64,000 nucleotides of DNA, taken from positions 3,920,501 through 3,984,500 of the forward strand of contig NZ_CP026681.1 of assembly GCF_002949735.1 (NCBI RefSeq). The letters are read 5' to 3'. Every line of letters starts with the position of its first letter. Positions within the stretch are counted from its first letter, which is position 1. Positions 19,601 to 27,690 of this stretch are shown here, in pieces. This stretch comes from Nostoc sp. 'Peltigera membranacea cyanobiont' N6. Lineage in GTDB: Bacteria; Cyanobacteriota; Cyanobacteriia; Cyanobacteriales; Nostocaceae. A program made the translations under genes and the position numbers. The notes under the pieces are model-generated. The model was not told where the DNA came from and did not search any database. It saw nothing but the letters and a program-made list of their open reading frames with translations.

Positions 19601-20132
19601 GATCGCTAAACCAAGAATTAGCCGTTTCGGTGACAAAATCTACTAATTCTTGTGTTGATATCTCAAAATTTCTCGTAGTTGCCCAACTTTCCAAATCTGG
19701 CGCAAGCTGTATTAGTTGCTTATAGATTTCATCGTCAATCCACAACACTAAAGGAAAAGCAAAATTCTTGCGAAACTCTTCCCGCACCTGATTCGCAGAA
19801 GTTAACATCACAGATAAATTCTGCACTGATTCCAAACCCACAACCATTACACAGGCTGGTATCTCTTCGCCAAATTCTTCCTGAATCGCAGTATAAAGAG
19901 TTTTGCGAGATTGCTGCACCGCCAAGACACGAATTTCAACTTGACAAATTTCCTGCAATCTGGAGATTAAGCGATCGCGCAAGCTACCATAATTACACCG
20001 TGCCAATATCAGCTTAAACTGCCCTACAGAGGATTCAATCGCCCAAGCTAATTGTTTCAGAGAGCGTAGGTGTAGCCCGTCGTAGACATCACTGTTTACA
20101 TGCTCATCTTCTGATGGTTGTTCTGGACTCAT
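16602..20132 (-). CDS. N-terminal part of split nSTAND protein: effector-like domain, TPR, NTPase, TM
   Basis: 1176 residues before the frame is lost. Order: N-terminal globular domain (about 25-175; FPLVLWIDDEIYKQL), TPR-like helices about 180-475, STAND NTPase from about 485 with Walker A GQSGVGKSS (537-545) and Walker B VLIFDQFEEFFF (721-732), winged-helix-like region to about 1000, coiled coil 1000-1025, single TM about 1032-1050, EAD-like helices, then the first WD40 unit at EGHRREVRSVVFSPDG. The frame then runs out-of-frame for 24 residues. Restoring one G near 16680 fuses it to the downstream ORF, giving about 1,938 residues. Residues 593-702 and 921-948 are made of in-frame intergenic-type repeats. 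Confidence 0.85.
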   Translation of the reverse strand: MSPEQPSEDEHVNSDVYDGLHLRSLKQLAWAIESSVGQFKLILARCNYGSLRDRLISRLQEICQVEIRVLAVQQSRKTLYTAIQEEFGEEIPACVMVVGLESVQNLSVMLTSANQVREEFRKNFAFPLVLWIDDEIYKQLIQLAPDLESWATTRNFEISTQELVDFVTETANSWFSDRLKFSVDVYVKLENELEAAQRYLLNQPDVYNLELQANLESLLGFLKQITNQKDLALQHYHKALELWQQSNNLERQIKILGEIGFCYYLKAFKHQDINHPDWQATWHYVQEYINFISRLRSPDLIANAVVKFGDILRDLQKWETLQSLAEQALVVHQTNNQLRELAKDYGFLAEVALAKRNWVEANQLVQQALKIFAAIPSVESASISGVVSEISARDFKSKDLSLYQFILGRSQYHLGQIQQANLSLETARDVGNPLEDVRLYLDILRFLQQIYFEQKEYLKAYKIKQRQRSIEQQFGLRAFIGAGRLEATKQAFVETLRSNSPQGNIAPEIAASGRLLDVERLIERMGRPDYKLIVIHGQSGVGKSSLVNAGLIPALKDKAIGVQDYMPVVMRVYTNWVEELGRLLGKSEEWGVCRDAIHRVFPEWRESELGTSTSELGTSTSELGTSASELGSSTSELGTSTSELGTSTSELGTSTSELGTSTSELGTSTSELGTSTFDIQNTHSLLLSSSSRPSADAIHRVSTKFLITQLRENEQRNLRTVLIFDQFEEFFFVYTEPAQRKQFFEFLGECLNVLSVKVILSLRVDYIHYLLECNDLPSLKIIGNDILSNNVLYKLGNFSPADTKSIIQRLTENTSFHLEPALVEQLVQDLAGELGEVRPIELQVVGAQLQTENITTLAEYRQRGTKDELVKRYLNEVVHDCGEENQQAADILLYLLTDEKGTRPLKTRAELERDLFAYFSEIPPTPLKKGGLISSIPFLRGSPQAGGSEARAEQASEISKLDLVLEIVVQSGLVVLLPENPADRYQLVHDYIAAFIRQQQEPKLKQVMAELENERKQRKLSDAKLNNFLKRALFGSVAAGLVLAGLTFTAWDAAQKAEQERKQAQISEINALANSSATFSASGQIWEALTEGLKANGKLKNAGKVAVDTQMRVVGSLQKAVYLQPENKFQELNTLEGHRREVRSVVFSPDGKGWLLLVLTTPSNSGMLPQAKLCKP
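17290..17370. repeat. 81-bp inverted repeat inserted in frame in nSTAND gene
   Basis: Bounded by GATCCCCCC and GGGGGGATC, with inner CCCCTTAAAAAGGGG/CCCCCCTTTTTAAGGGG arms. It is exactly 27 codons and encodes PPTPLKKGGLISSIPFLRGS in the middle of the NTPase-distal helical domain. Similar CCCCTTAAAAAGGGG blocks are intergenic elsewhere (13951-14113, 45265-45445). Confidence 0.75.
18025..18356. repeat. Composite repeat block inside nSTAND gene (two palindromes around a 21-bp minisatellite)
   Basis: At each end lies a near-palindrome AGACGCGATGAATCGCGTCT (18029-18048 and 18333-18352), read in frame as DAIHRV. Between 18107 and 18316 are ten copies of a 21-base unit (GAAGTTCCGAGTTCTGAGGTC and variants) encoding the heptad ELGTSTS. 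The palindrome also occurs outside genes at 45481 and 56410. The block lies between Walker A and Walker B. Confidence 0.85.
20070..20093. repeat. Dispersed short repeat in frame near nSTAND start
   Basis: GTAGCCCGTCGTAGACATC shares CCGTCGTAGACATC with 598-611. It encodes DVYDGLHLRS at residues 15-24, before the first recognisable domain. Confidence 0.5.
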
Positions 20133-20153
20133 AAACTTATGTACAGTGTGCGT

Positions 20154-20265
20154 GTAGGGTGTGTTACCGCGAAGCGTAACGCACCGAAAACCTGAATGCT
20201 GCGTTACGGAAGATGTCGGTTGTGTACCAGAGATGGTGCGTTACGGAAGCCGTAACACACCCTAC
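20154..20265. repeat. Inverted repeat element filling the AAA-nSTAND gap
   Basis: Begins GTAGGGTGTGTTA and ends TAACACACCCTAC (13-base perfect terminal inverted repeat), with internal GTGCGTTACGGAAG/CGTAACGCACC copies. 112 bases, occupying almost the whole 135-base gap between the AAA ATPase stop and the nSTAND start. It could attenuate the downstream gene or carry its promoter. Confidence 0.75.
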
Positions 20266-20267
20266 TC

Positions 20268-21623
20268 TTAAGGAACGTTCAACTCTCTGGCTTCAGCTAA
20301 AACCGGATTAACATCAAACCAAGACTCGCCACCATCCCGATATTCAAAGACAAATCGACTGCGGATCAGTTTTTGATATCCTTGGTCATCACTCACCTTT
20401 TTTCTTTCCTTGACATGACGTAACAATTGCCACTCATCATCAGAAATCGGCAACATTATTTCATTCCGCCGAGAACGAATAACTTGCTCTAAGGTGTCAC
20501 GGGTTAAGGGAAGACTCATTTCTTCCATAATCCAGGTATTCAGCAGCCTCAGCACATCCCGCACATGACCACCGCTCATTTTACATAACCGTTCTAGGCT
20601 AGCCGCACTATCAAAAATCTCGGTAATTTTATTTAAACGCTCCTCTGGTGTGATGTCAGGAAAAGCTCTTGCTAGTACCATCTGCTGCATCAGTGCCATT
20701 CCCTGTAAATGAACACTGCCATCAGTCTTTTGTACAGGAACCATTGGTAACACCTTGGGATCTTCTGGGAAACGCTGAGTCAGCATTCCGTAATCGTTGG
20801 AAAACTTCAAGGACAAGGGCATGGTGTAGATGAGATGACAATTCAGCTTAGTCAAAAACTCACCTTGATCGACAAATAAATATTCTTGCTGCGGACGACC
20901 CCAAGGTTTGACACGATTATCTATGCGGTCAAGATTATCGACAATTACCACTAGACCATTTTTACCTTGCTGTTTGAGTTTAGCGATCGCAGGTTCCAAT
21001 AATTCTTGATTAATCGCTTCCAGCAGTTTAGTTTTTTGCGGTGCTAAATACTGATTGAGTTTTTCTCGCAGCGTTGGGTCATTTTTCATCTTGCTAGTGA
21101 TTTCACCAATGCCCACAGACAGAGAAAGCTTATCTTTTTCAGAGGTGACACCAAAATCGCCGACATTGGGAACCTTAACTTTTACCCCCGTCACCTCGGA
21201 GTTTAAGACTTTCCAAGCACCTTGGAGCAACTCGTTAAATTTGTTAGGTGGCTCCAGAGTAATTTTATCCAAACTTTGACTCACCCGCCGAGCGATCGCT
21301 AGTAGCACATCAGCAATATCAACATCAGTCATTTCCAGGTCGTCACTGGACTCAAAATAGACCACTTGGAAGCCTAATTTTTCCAGTTCTGCCTGTAACC
21401 GTAATAATTCCGTCGATTTTCCACAACCAATATGCCCAGTAAATAAAGTGCAAGTGGGTTCATTGGGCTTAAAAAAAGTAATTTTCTGCTTCAGCTTGCC
21501 CAGAATATCACCACCCCGAACTGAAGAAAAATCTATATAATACTTGCCATCAGAGCTATTGTTAACAAACAGAGTTCTGCTGGGGTCGGTAGCCTGATAA
21601 AATTCCCGTAAATCTATGGACAT
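20268..21623 (-). CDS. AAA/STAND-like P-loop ATPase preceding nSTAND gene
   Basis: 451 residues, soluble. Walker A FTGHIGCGKST (61-71), Walker B GLVVIVDNLDRID (about 220-232), a sensor-like stretch YTMPLSLKF, and a winged-helix-like C-terminus (SDDEWQLLRHVKERKKV). It belongs to the broad bacterial group of ATPases annotated only as ATP-binding or KAP-like. It is the upstream gene of a same-strand pair with the giant nSTAND-WD40 protein 135 bases away, so the two ATPases may work together. Function unknown. ATG at 21623 fits the start of the conserved region. Confidence 0.82.
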   Translation of the reverse strand: MSIDLREFYQATDPSRTLFVNNSSDGKYYIDFSSVRGGDILGKLKQKITFFKPNEPTCTLFTGHIGCGKSTELLRLQAELEKLGFQVVYFESSDDLEMTDVDIADVLLAIARRVSQSLDKITLEPPNKFNELLQGAWKVLNSEVTGVKVKVPNVGDFGVTSEKDKLSLSVGIGEITSKMKNDPTLREKLNQYLAPQKTKLLEAINQELLEPAIAKLKQQGKNGLVVIVDNLDRIDNRVKPWGRPQQEYLFVDQGEFLTKLNCHLIYTMPLSLKFSNDYGMLTQRFPEDPKVLPMVPVQKTDGSVHLQGMALMQQMVLARAFPDITPEERLNKITEIFDSAASLERLCKMSGGHVRDVLRLLNTWIMEEMSLPLTRDTLEQVIRSRRNEIMLPISDDEWQLLRHVKERKKVSDDQGYQKLIRSRFVFEYRDGGESWFDVNPVLAEARELNVP

Positions 21624-21717
21624 AACGCTGGTAGTGCAATTATCTCGTATTGTCCTAGATATTCTTGTTGAAAATACAAATTTTTAATTTATTAATAGCT
21701 CAATGCCCAATGACAAA

Positions 21718-22794
21718 ATGATTTTACTAAATCCCGGCCCCGTAAATTTAAGCGATCGCGTCAGAAATGCGCTGTTGCGTCCCGATTTGTGTCATCGGGA
21801 AGTAGAATTTTCCCAACTTCAAAGCAGAATCCGCGAACAATTACTTCAAGTGTACGGTCTTGGAAGCGATCGCTGGGCAGCAGTTCTCCTCACTGGTTCT
21901 GGTACTGCCGCAATGGAAGCGACGATCAGCAGTTTAGTACCCAGAAATGGGAAATTACTAGTAATTGAAAACGGTGTCTACGGCGAACGACTATCCAAAA
22001 TCGCCAAAATCCACGAAATCAATTACATCACACTTTCCCATCCTTGGAATGCCGAAATAGATATCAACGCTTTAGTCAAGCTTTTAGATGAAAACACCGA
22101 CATCACCCACCTGGCTGTTGTCCATCACGAAACTACCACCGGTCGCCTCAATAATTTGCTAGAACTTGCGCCAATTTGTCAAGAACGCCAGATCAAAATA
22201 TTAGTAGATGGTGTCAGCAGCTTTGGTGCAGAGGAACTAAATTTTGCAGATTGGGGAATTACTGCTTGCGCTGCAACAGCCAATAAATGTTTGCATGGGG
22301 TTCCCGGAGTGTCCTTTGTCATCCTGCAACCGGATGCACTACCAGTAGACACAATTCCCCGCACTTTATATTTAGATTTAGGAACTTATTGCCAGCAGCA
22401 AGACCGAGGCGGTACACCTTTTACGCAATCAGTACAGACATTTTATGCCTTAACAGAAGCTTTGCAAGAAATGACCGAAGCAGGGGGTTGGCGTGCCAGA
22501 CACAGCCATTACAACCAACTTGCCAGCCTAGTCAGAGACGGATTAGCCTCAATGGGAATTAAACCTCTACTTCCTCTTGGCAGTTCATCCGTTGTCTTGA
22601 ATGCCTACTACTTACCAGACGGTTTCAGCTATGAGGAATTTCACGACCAACTCAAAGCACAAAACTATATCATTTATTCTGGACAGGGAAATTTAGCCCA
22701 ATCTATCTTCCGAGTATCAACAATGGGAGCTATTACCCAAGCTGACATGGAACGTTTTATTGTTGTTGTTAAACAAATTATTCGTAATTCGTAA
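21718..22794 (+). CDS. Class V aminotransferase, 2-aminoethylphosphonate-pyruvate transaminase-like
   Basis: PLP enzyme of fold type I, about 358 residues. The opening MILLNPGPVNLSDRVRNAL, LTGSGTAAMEATISSL (cofactor phosphate loop), VDGVSSFGAEE (Asp binding the pyridine N) and ATANKCLHGVPGVSFV (Schiff-base Lys) resemble PhnW and related alanine-glyoxylate/serine aminotransferases. No other phosphonate gene is nearby, so the substrate is open. The ATG at 21703 is in frame, but its codons lie in an AATGCCCAATGACAAA heptamer-type repeat, so 21718 is preferred. Divergent from the AAA ATPase gene. Confidence 0.82.
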   Translation: MILLNPGPVNLSDRVRNALLRPDLCHREVEFSQLQSRIREQLLQVYGLGSDRWAAVLLTGSGTAAMEATISSLVPRNGKLLVIENGVYGERLSKIAKIHEINYITLSHPWNAEIDINALVKLLDENTDITHLAVVHHETTTGRLNNLLELAPICQERQIKILVDGVSSFGAEELNFADWGITACAATANKCLHGVPGVSFVILQPDALPVDTIPRTLYLDLGTYCQQQDRGGTPFTQSVQTFYALTEALQEMTEAGGWRARHSHYNQLASLVRDGLASMGIKPLLPLGSSSVVLNAYYLPDGFSYEEFHDQLKAQNYIIYSGQGNLAQSIFRVSTMGAITQADMERFIVVVKQIIRNS

Positions 22795-22847
22795 TATTCA
22801 CAGAAGGGATAACGTTGAAAAAGAATTCAGAATTCAGAATATTTTAC

Positions 22848-22975
22848 TTAGGGACTTCCAAATAAAAAAATATCCCAAATTTTCTTGTGGGATGGGCATC
22901 TTGCCCCTACTAATATTGGGACGGGCAAGATGCCCATCCCACAAAATGGATAATTTATTTCTTGGAAAGCCCTTA
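22848..22975. mobile_element. MITE-like element, family 2, copy A
   Basis: 128 bases with terminal inverted repeats TTAGGGACTTCCAAATAAA at the left and, read inward from the right, TAAGGGCTTTCCAAGAAATA. Inside lies a perfect inverted pair of 21 bases (22886-22906 and 22923-22943; core GGGATGGGCATCTTGCCC) that would form a very stable hairpin. A second copy with matching ends and an unrelated interior is at 41827-41957. Confidence 0.75.
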
Positions 22976-23039
22976 CGCATAACTTAACGCAAACTCGCTT
23001 TTCGCGTCGCTATCCGCCACTTGGACTTCAATTCATTCT

Positions 23040-23075
23040 GTTAGCGGATAGCTAAGGTTTAGCCGATTCTGATTC
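23040..23075. repeat. Short dispersed hairpin repeat (copy 1)
   Basis: GGATAGCTAAGGTTTAGCC, followed by ATTCTGA after one variable base, recurs at 38453-38487. Both copies lie just past the 3' end of a plus-strand gene. Confidence 0.55.
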
Positions 23076-23099
23076 CTGACTCCTGAATTCTTCTTTCTA

Positions 23100-24911
23100 T
23101 TAGTTTTGATCCAAGCGCAGTACTGCCATAAAAGCTTCCTGGGGTACATCCACAGTACCTACAGATTTCATCCGCTTTTTACCTTTTGCTTGCTTCTGCA
23201 AAAGTTTCTTCTTCCGACTGATATCACCACCGTAGCACTTGGCAAGCACATCTTTCCGCAAAGCAGGGATATGTTCGCTGGCGATAACTTTACTACCAAT
23301 AGATGCCTGAATTGGGACTTTGAATTGATGGCGGGGAATTAGTTCCTTGAGTTTTTCTGCCATTGCCCGCCCGACGTTGTAAGCTTTATCTCGATGGACA
23401 ATCATCGCCAAGGAATCCACAGGATCGCCGTTAATCATGATATCCAACTTCACCAGAGGATTCTCACGGTAGCCAATGATGTGATATTCCATACTGGCGT
23501 AGCCGCGCGATCGCGATTTCATTTGATCGAAAAAGTCAGTCACAACTTCCGCCAAGGGTAGCTCATAAGTAAGTGTGGTTCGTCCTTGAGTGAGATATTT
23601 CATATCTTTGAAGATGCCACGGCGATTTTGTGACAACTCCATCAAGCTGCCAACATAAGTTTCCGGCGTAATCATCTCTACTTGGACGTAGGGTTCTTCA
23701 ATTCTTTCGCGATCGTTGGGCGAAGGCAAACGGCTCGGATTATCGATGTACAGTTCTTCACCTTTGAGAGTAATCACCTTATAAACCACCGAGGGGGCTG
23801 TAATGATCAAATCGAGGTTATACTCTCGCTCTAGACGTTCCTGGACAATTTCCATGTGCAGCAAACCTAAAAACCCGCAACGGAAGCCAAACCCCATCGC
23901 GCTGGAAGTTTCTGGTTCGTAGTGCAACGCTGCATCGTTAAGTTCCAGCTTTTCCAAGGCTTCCCGCAAATCTTCAAATTGATCGGCATCAATGGGGAAC
24001 ATCCCGCAAAAAACCATCGGGTTTGCTTCTGCGTAGCCTGGTAATGGTGACTCCGCTTTCGCCTTACTGAGGGTAATTGTGTCTCCTACCCGTGCATCAG
24101 CTACGGCTCTAATTGACGCTCCCAAATAGCCTACTTCCCCAGCGTGCAGTTCTTCAACTTGCTTTTGAGTCGGAGAAAGGACACCCAATTCATCAATTTC
24201 AAATTCTTTACCGGATGCCATTAAATGGATGCGATCGCCTTTTTTGACGGTGCCATCCATCACCCGGAAATACACAATCACTCCCCGGTAACTGTCGTAA
24301 TAACTATCAAATATTAACGCTCGTAAGCGTTCATTTATGGTATTTGGCGGTGGCGGTATCCGCTCGACAACTGCTTCTAAAATCTCATTAATACCAATTC
24401 CTTCTTTAGCAGAAGCCAGAATCGCACCACTGCAATCTAAACCGATAATTTCTTCAATTTCGCCAATTACCCGTTCTGGTTCAGCCCCTGGCAAATCAAT
24501 TTTATTCAAAACCGGGATAATTTCCAGGTTACTCTCTAACGCTAAATATACATTAGCCAAAGTTTGCGCCTCCACACCTTGGGACGCATCTACTACCAAT
24601 AGCGCTCCTTCACAAGCAACAAGAGAGCGAGAAACTTCATAAGAGAAATCCACGTGTCCCGGAGTATCAATCAAGTTCAGCACATACTGCTGACCATCTT
24701 TCGCTGTGTAATTCATCCGGGCAGCTTGCAGCTTAATCGTAATGCCGCGCTCCCTTTCCAGATCCATGTTGTCGAGAAACTGTTCCTTCATCTGTCGGTC
24801 TTCAACAGTGCCAGTAGCTTGTAGCAAGCGATCGGCGAGGGTTGATTTCCCGTGGTCGATGTGAGCAATAATACAAAAATTGCGAATGCGAACTGCGGGA
24901 ACGTCAGTCAT
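23100..24911 (-). CDS. lepA: Elongation factor 4 (ribosomal back-translocase)
   Basis: 603-residue translational GTPase that back-translocates or remodels stalled ribosomes. G1 AHIDHGKST (16-24), G2 region RERGITIK, G3 DTPGHVDFS, G4 NKID; the LepA-specific C-terminal domain ends with SRKKKLLQKQAKGKKRM. Length and motifs are normal throughout. Start ATG at 24911 (MTDVPAVRIRNFCIIAHIDH). It stands as a single gene; upstream is an inverted heptamer array. Confidence 0.98.
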   Translation of the reverse strand: MTDVPAVRIRNFCIIAHIDHGKSTLADRLLQATGTVEDRQMKEQFLDNMDLERERGITIKLQAARMNYTAKDGQQYVLNLIDTPGHVDFSYEVSRSLVACEGALLVVDASQGVEAQTLANVYLALESNLEIIPVLNKIDLPGAEPERVIGEIEEIIGLDCSGAILASAKEGIGINEILEAVVERIPPPPNTINERLRALIFDSYYDSYRGVIVYFRVMDGTVKKGDRIHLMASGKEFEIDELGVLSPTQKQVEELHAGEVGYLGASIRAVADARVGDTITLSKAKAESPLPGYAEANPMVFCGMFPIDADQFEDLREALEKLELNDAALHYEPETSSAMGFGFRCGFLGLLHMEIVQERLEREYNLDLIITAPSVVYKVITLKGEELYIDNPSRLPSPNDRERIEEPYVQVEMITPETYVGSLMELSQNRRGIFKDMKYLTQGRTTLTYELPLAEVVTDFFDQMKSRSRGYASMEYHIIGYRENPLVKLDIMINGDPVDSLAMIVHRDKAYNVGRAMAEKLKELIPRHQFKVPIQASIGSKVIASEHIPALRKDVLAKCYGGDISRKKKLLQKQAKGKKRMKSVGTVDVPQEAFMAVLRLDQN

Positions 24912-25513
24912 ATACTATCTTTGCCTTAGCAGCAACCAAAGTTAAAAGAGCAATTTACTTAATGTATTTTAATGCTTTCTTAGCCAATTAGTGGGGATTG
25001 GGGACTGGGGACTAGGGACTGGGGATTGGGAAGATTTGGATGGGGATTCAGACCCAAACCAAATCTTAAAAGAATTTATTTCCCGGTACCCAGTACCCAA
25101 TCCCCAGTACCCAGTACCCAATCCCCAATGCCCCTCTTCACCCTATCTTTAACTTTCGATCTAAATAGGTGGACTTTTAAGAATATTATGAAAGTCTATT
25201 TGTCGCTGCTAGTATTCAACATCTGGGAGCGTACAATAAATGTAAATAACTACATGTAGGGATCATGTAAGTATCTTGGACAATTGCGACCCGTAATTAC
25301 CCAAGATCGCTTATTTATCGGCAAAAATTCTAGAGCCATTGTCTAGTCAGTTATATGAAAAATGCGATTTGAAACTTAAAGCTGTTACTTTGGTGCTATT
25401 TTGGGGAACTATTTAACTGTCCCCTTGAAGATTTTTCAGTAAATTAGCCCAAATGATGAATATAACTACTTTACAAAGCTTTAGACAAAACCAATTCACA
25501 GTATATCAAACCT
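24912..25513. other. Intergenic region with inverted heptamer arrays
   Basis: 602 bases. 24992-25030 is a GGGGACT/GGGGATT heptamer array. 25082-25134 carries the same family in the opposite orientation (CCCAGTA, CCCCAAT). Between them AAGATTTGG (25031-25039) and CCAAATCTT (25059-25067) are inverted, so the whole could fold as one long hairpin. The remainder is AT-rich, with a CTACATGTAG palindrome near 25248, and probably includes the promoter of the next gene. Confidence 0.6.
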
Positions 25514-25750
25514 ATGAATATGCAAGAGAGAACTACCGAAGCGGAAAACACACGAGCCGATAAGGTAGAAATTGCTGTCCGCCTGGATTCCGAGTTACTA
25601 GAGCAAATTCAGCATCTCACCAACGATCCAAGTAAAGTGATTGAGGTAGCAATTCGCCAGTGGTTGCGCGGTGAAATCCTCAGAGATGACGAACTGACGC
25701 GCACCCCTGTGCGTACCCCCGTTCCTCCTCGAGGTGAATGGAACGATTGA
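25514..25750 (+). CDS. Small protein with ribbon-helix-helix-like core
   Basis: 78 residues. Residues about 18-53 (KVEIAVRLDSELLEQIQHLT, then PSKVIEVAIRQWLRGE) have the strand-helix-helix pattern of CopG/Arc-type DNA-binding proteins: an alternating hydrophobic strand, then two amphipathic helices. The tail is Pro/Arg-rich (TPVRTPVPPRG). A second in-frame ATG is at 25520. No toxin gene is adjacent, so an antitoxin role is not supported. It precedes the GAF histidine kinase by 173 bases in the same direction. Confidence 0.65.
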   Translation: MNMQERTTEAENTRADKVEIAVRLDSELLEQIQHLTNDPSKVIEVAIRQWLRGEILRDDELTRTPVRTPVPPRGEWND

Positions 25751-25923
25751 TGCCATCATTCATCAGTCAATGCAAGTTAAAAAAGGTGAAGTTTGCCAAC
25801 CCGGATTTCAAAACATTAAGAAATACATAATCAAAAATAAAAAAGCTGTAAAAATTTATGCAAAAATTTGAGCAGCTTTAGTAAAATCACGGTCGGATAC
25901 CCTTTGTCTATCCAACTCAATTA

Positions 25924-27690
25924 ATGACTATTACTGCCAATTCCCAATTGCCAAATGTATTTTCCCAAAATCTGGAATCTATTACCAGTAAGACTGATGG
26001 CTCATTACCAGCTCTAGGAGCCGAGTTGGTATATACGCAAGACGGGGCAGGGCGCTATCTGACCTTTTGTTGGCAGCACAGCGAACTCCTGGGGTTAAAT
26101 ACCGAAAAAATAGTTGACGAGCTGAACCAGACCCAAACCTTTGTCCCGGTGGATAAGGTTAATTATTTGGAACGATTGCACCGAATTTTGACAAATTTGG
26201 TGCCAGAAAGGTTTCAGTGTTGGTTTAGCTACCACCAGGAATTATTTGAGTTGGACTTAGTTATAAGTCCGATTATGCCGAGTTTAGGAACAACTGCCAC
26301 TACAGTTTTAGTGATGGGACGGTTAGTGCAAGCAACGCTGAACAAAAAACAAGCGCGTGTAGCATCCAAAACGCCCACACAAATAGAGTTGGCTTTACGA
26401 TCGCAGCAACACCAAAAACTGGTAAATCGCATTACCAGAAATATCCGCAGGACATTGGATTTAGATATAATTTGGCAGCAAACAGTTGACAGTTTGGGGA
26501 AAGCACTGCGGCTAGAGCGCTGTATTATTTGTCCTTATCAACCCTCTAGCTCAAAAGTAAAAGTGAAGGCTGAGTATCGCCAGCCAGAACTCAAATCAAT
26601 GCTTGGCTCAGAAATAGATATAGCTTCTGAGCCTGCTTTTACTCAGGCTTTGACAACCCTAGAACCAGTTGTGATGGAAGTCGCTGGATACAAGGAGTCT
26701 GGGCGGCAGAAAACTTTGGTGGTTGCAACTTGCTATCAAGACCAAGCGAATGGATTGGTTGCCTTGAATTGGCAGGATGAATGTTACACATTAACAGAAT
26801 CGGAATTAGAACTAGCAAAAGAAGCAGCAGATCAATTAGGAACTGCGATCGCTCATGCTACTTTATATAAAGAATTAGAAATAGCGCGTCAAAAAGCCGA
26901 AGAAGCTTCCCGCCTCAAAAGCGAGTTTCTGGCTAATGTATCTCATGAAATTCGTACCCCTCTCAACGGCATGATTGGCTTTTTGAAGCTGATTTTGGAA
27001 GGGATGGCAGACGACCCAGAAGAACAAAACCAATTTTTGGCAGAAGCTCACAATTTATCGATACATCTGCTGAATATCATCAACGATATTTTGGACATTG
27101 CCAAAATTGAAGCTGGCAAAATGGAGTTAGCTTACGCTCCAGTCAAGCTAGATGAGCTATTCAGTGCTGTAGAAAGTTTCATGCGTCCCCAAGCAGAAAC
27201 GAAAAACCTCAGCTTTCGGATGCAAATGCCTGCTACCTCTGATGAAATCATTGTCCAAAGCAACTACCAAGGCTTGCTACAAGTTATGCTCAATTTGCTA
27301 GGTAATGCCATCAAATTTACCCATGAAGGCGGTGTCACTGTCAGCGCCGATTTAGTACTCAAAAAAGCGAAGCCGAACTTTCAAGGTCAGGAATTTCCTG
27401 GGATGGTGAAAGTCCGTGTGGCAGATACTGGTATAGGTGTTTCTTTAGATAAACAAGATAAACTGTTTCAATTATTTTCTCAGGTGGATGGCTCCCGCAC
27501 TCGCCAGTACGGCGGCACAGGTTTGGGACTGGTAATATCCCAGAAGCTAGTGGAGGCTATGGGCGGCGAGGTACATTTTTATAGCTTGGGTGAAGGACTT
27601 GGCTCAACAGTTACATTCACCGTGCCACTATATCAACAACCAGTTATGGTTTCGTCTAATGATAGCGACTCTATAAATAGTGCTGAATGA
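25924..27690 (+). CDS. Soluble PAS-like/GAF sensor histidine kinase
   Basis: 588 residues without TM segments. A PAS-like N-terminus (about 25-140; YLTFCWQHSELLGL), GAF domain about 170-310 (LDLDIIWQQTVDSLGKALRL), HisKA with His341 in ANVSHEIRTPLNG, HATPase with NLLGNAIKF, VADTGIGVSLD and GTGLGLVIS. No bilin-binding Cys motif is evident in the GAF domain (RCIIC is present, but not in the usual chromophore position). No response regulator is adjacent. Cytoplasmic signal input, ligand unknown. Confidence 0.92.
   Translation: MTITANSQLPNVFSQNLESITSKTDGSLPALGAELVYTQDGAGRYLTFCWQHSELLGLNTEKIVDELNQTQTFVPVDKVNYLERLHRILTNLVPERFQCWFSYHQELFELDLVISPIMPSLGTTATTVLVMGRLVQATLNKKQARVASKTPTQIELALRSQQHQKLVNRITRNIRRTLDLDIIWQQTVDSLGKALRLERCIICPYQPSSSKVKVKAEYRQPELKSMLGSEIDIASEPAFTQALTTLEPVVMEVAGYKESGRQKTLVVATCYQDQANGLVALNWQDECYTLTESELELAKEAADQLGTAIAHATLYKELEIARQKAEEASRLKSEFLANVSHEIRTPLNGMIGFLKLILEGMADDPEEQNQFLAEAHNLSIHLLNIINDILDIAKIEAGKMELAYAPVKLDELFSAVESFMRPQAETKNLSFRMQMPATSDEIIVQSNYQGLLQVMLNLLGNAIKFTHEGGVTVSADLVLKKAKPNFQGQEFPGMVKVRVADTGIGVSLDKQDKLFQLFSQVDGSRTRQYGGTGLGLVISQKLVEAMGGEVHFYSLGEGLGSTVTFTVPLYQQPVMVSSNDSDSINSAE

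Larger units (their letters stand above)
22795..23099. other. Repeat-filled intergenic region
   Basis: Contains MITE-like family 2 copy A (22848-22975) and a short GCTAAGGTTTAGC hairpin repeat (23040-23075) that recurs at 38453-38487. No gene is supported between the convergent aminotransferase and lepA. Confidence 0.65.
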
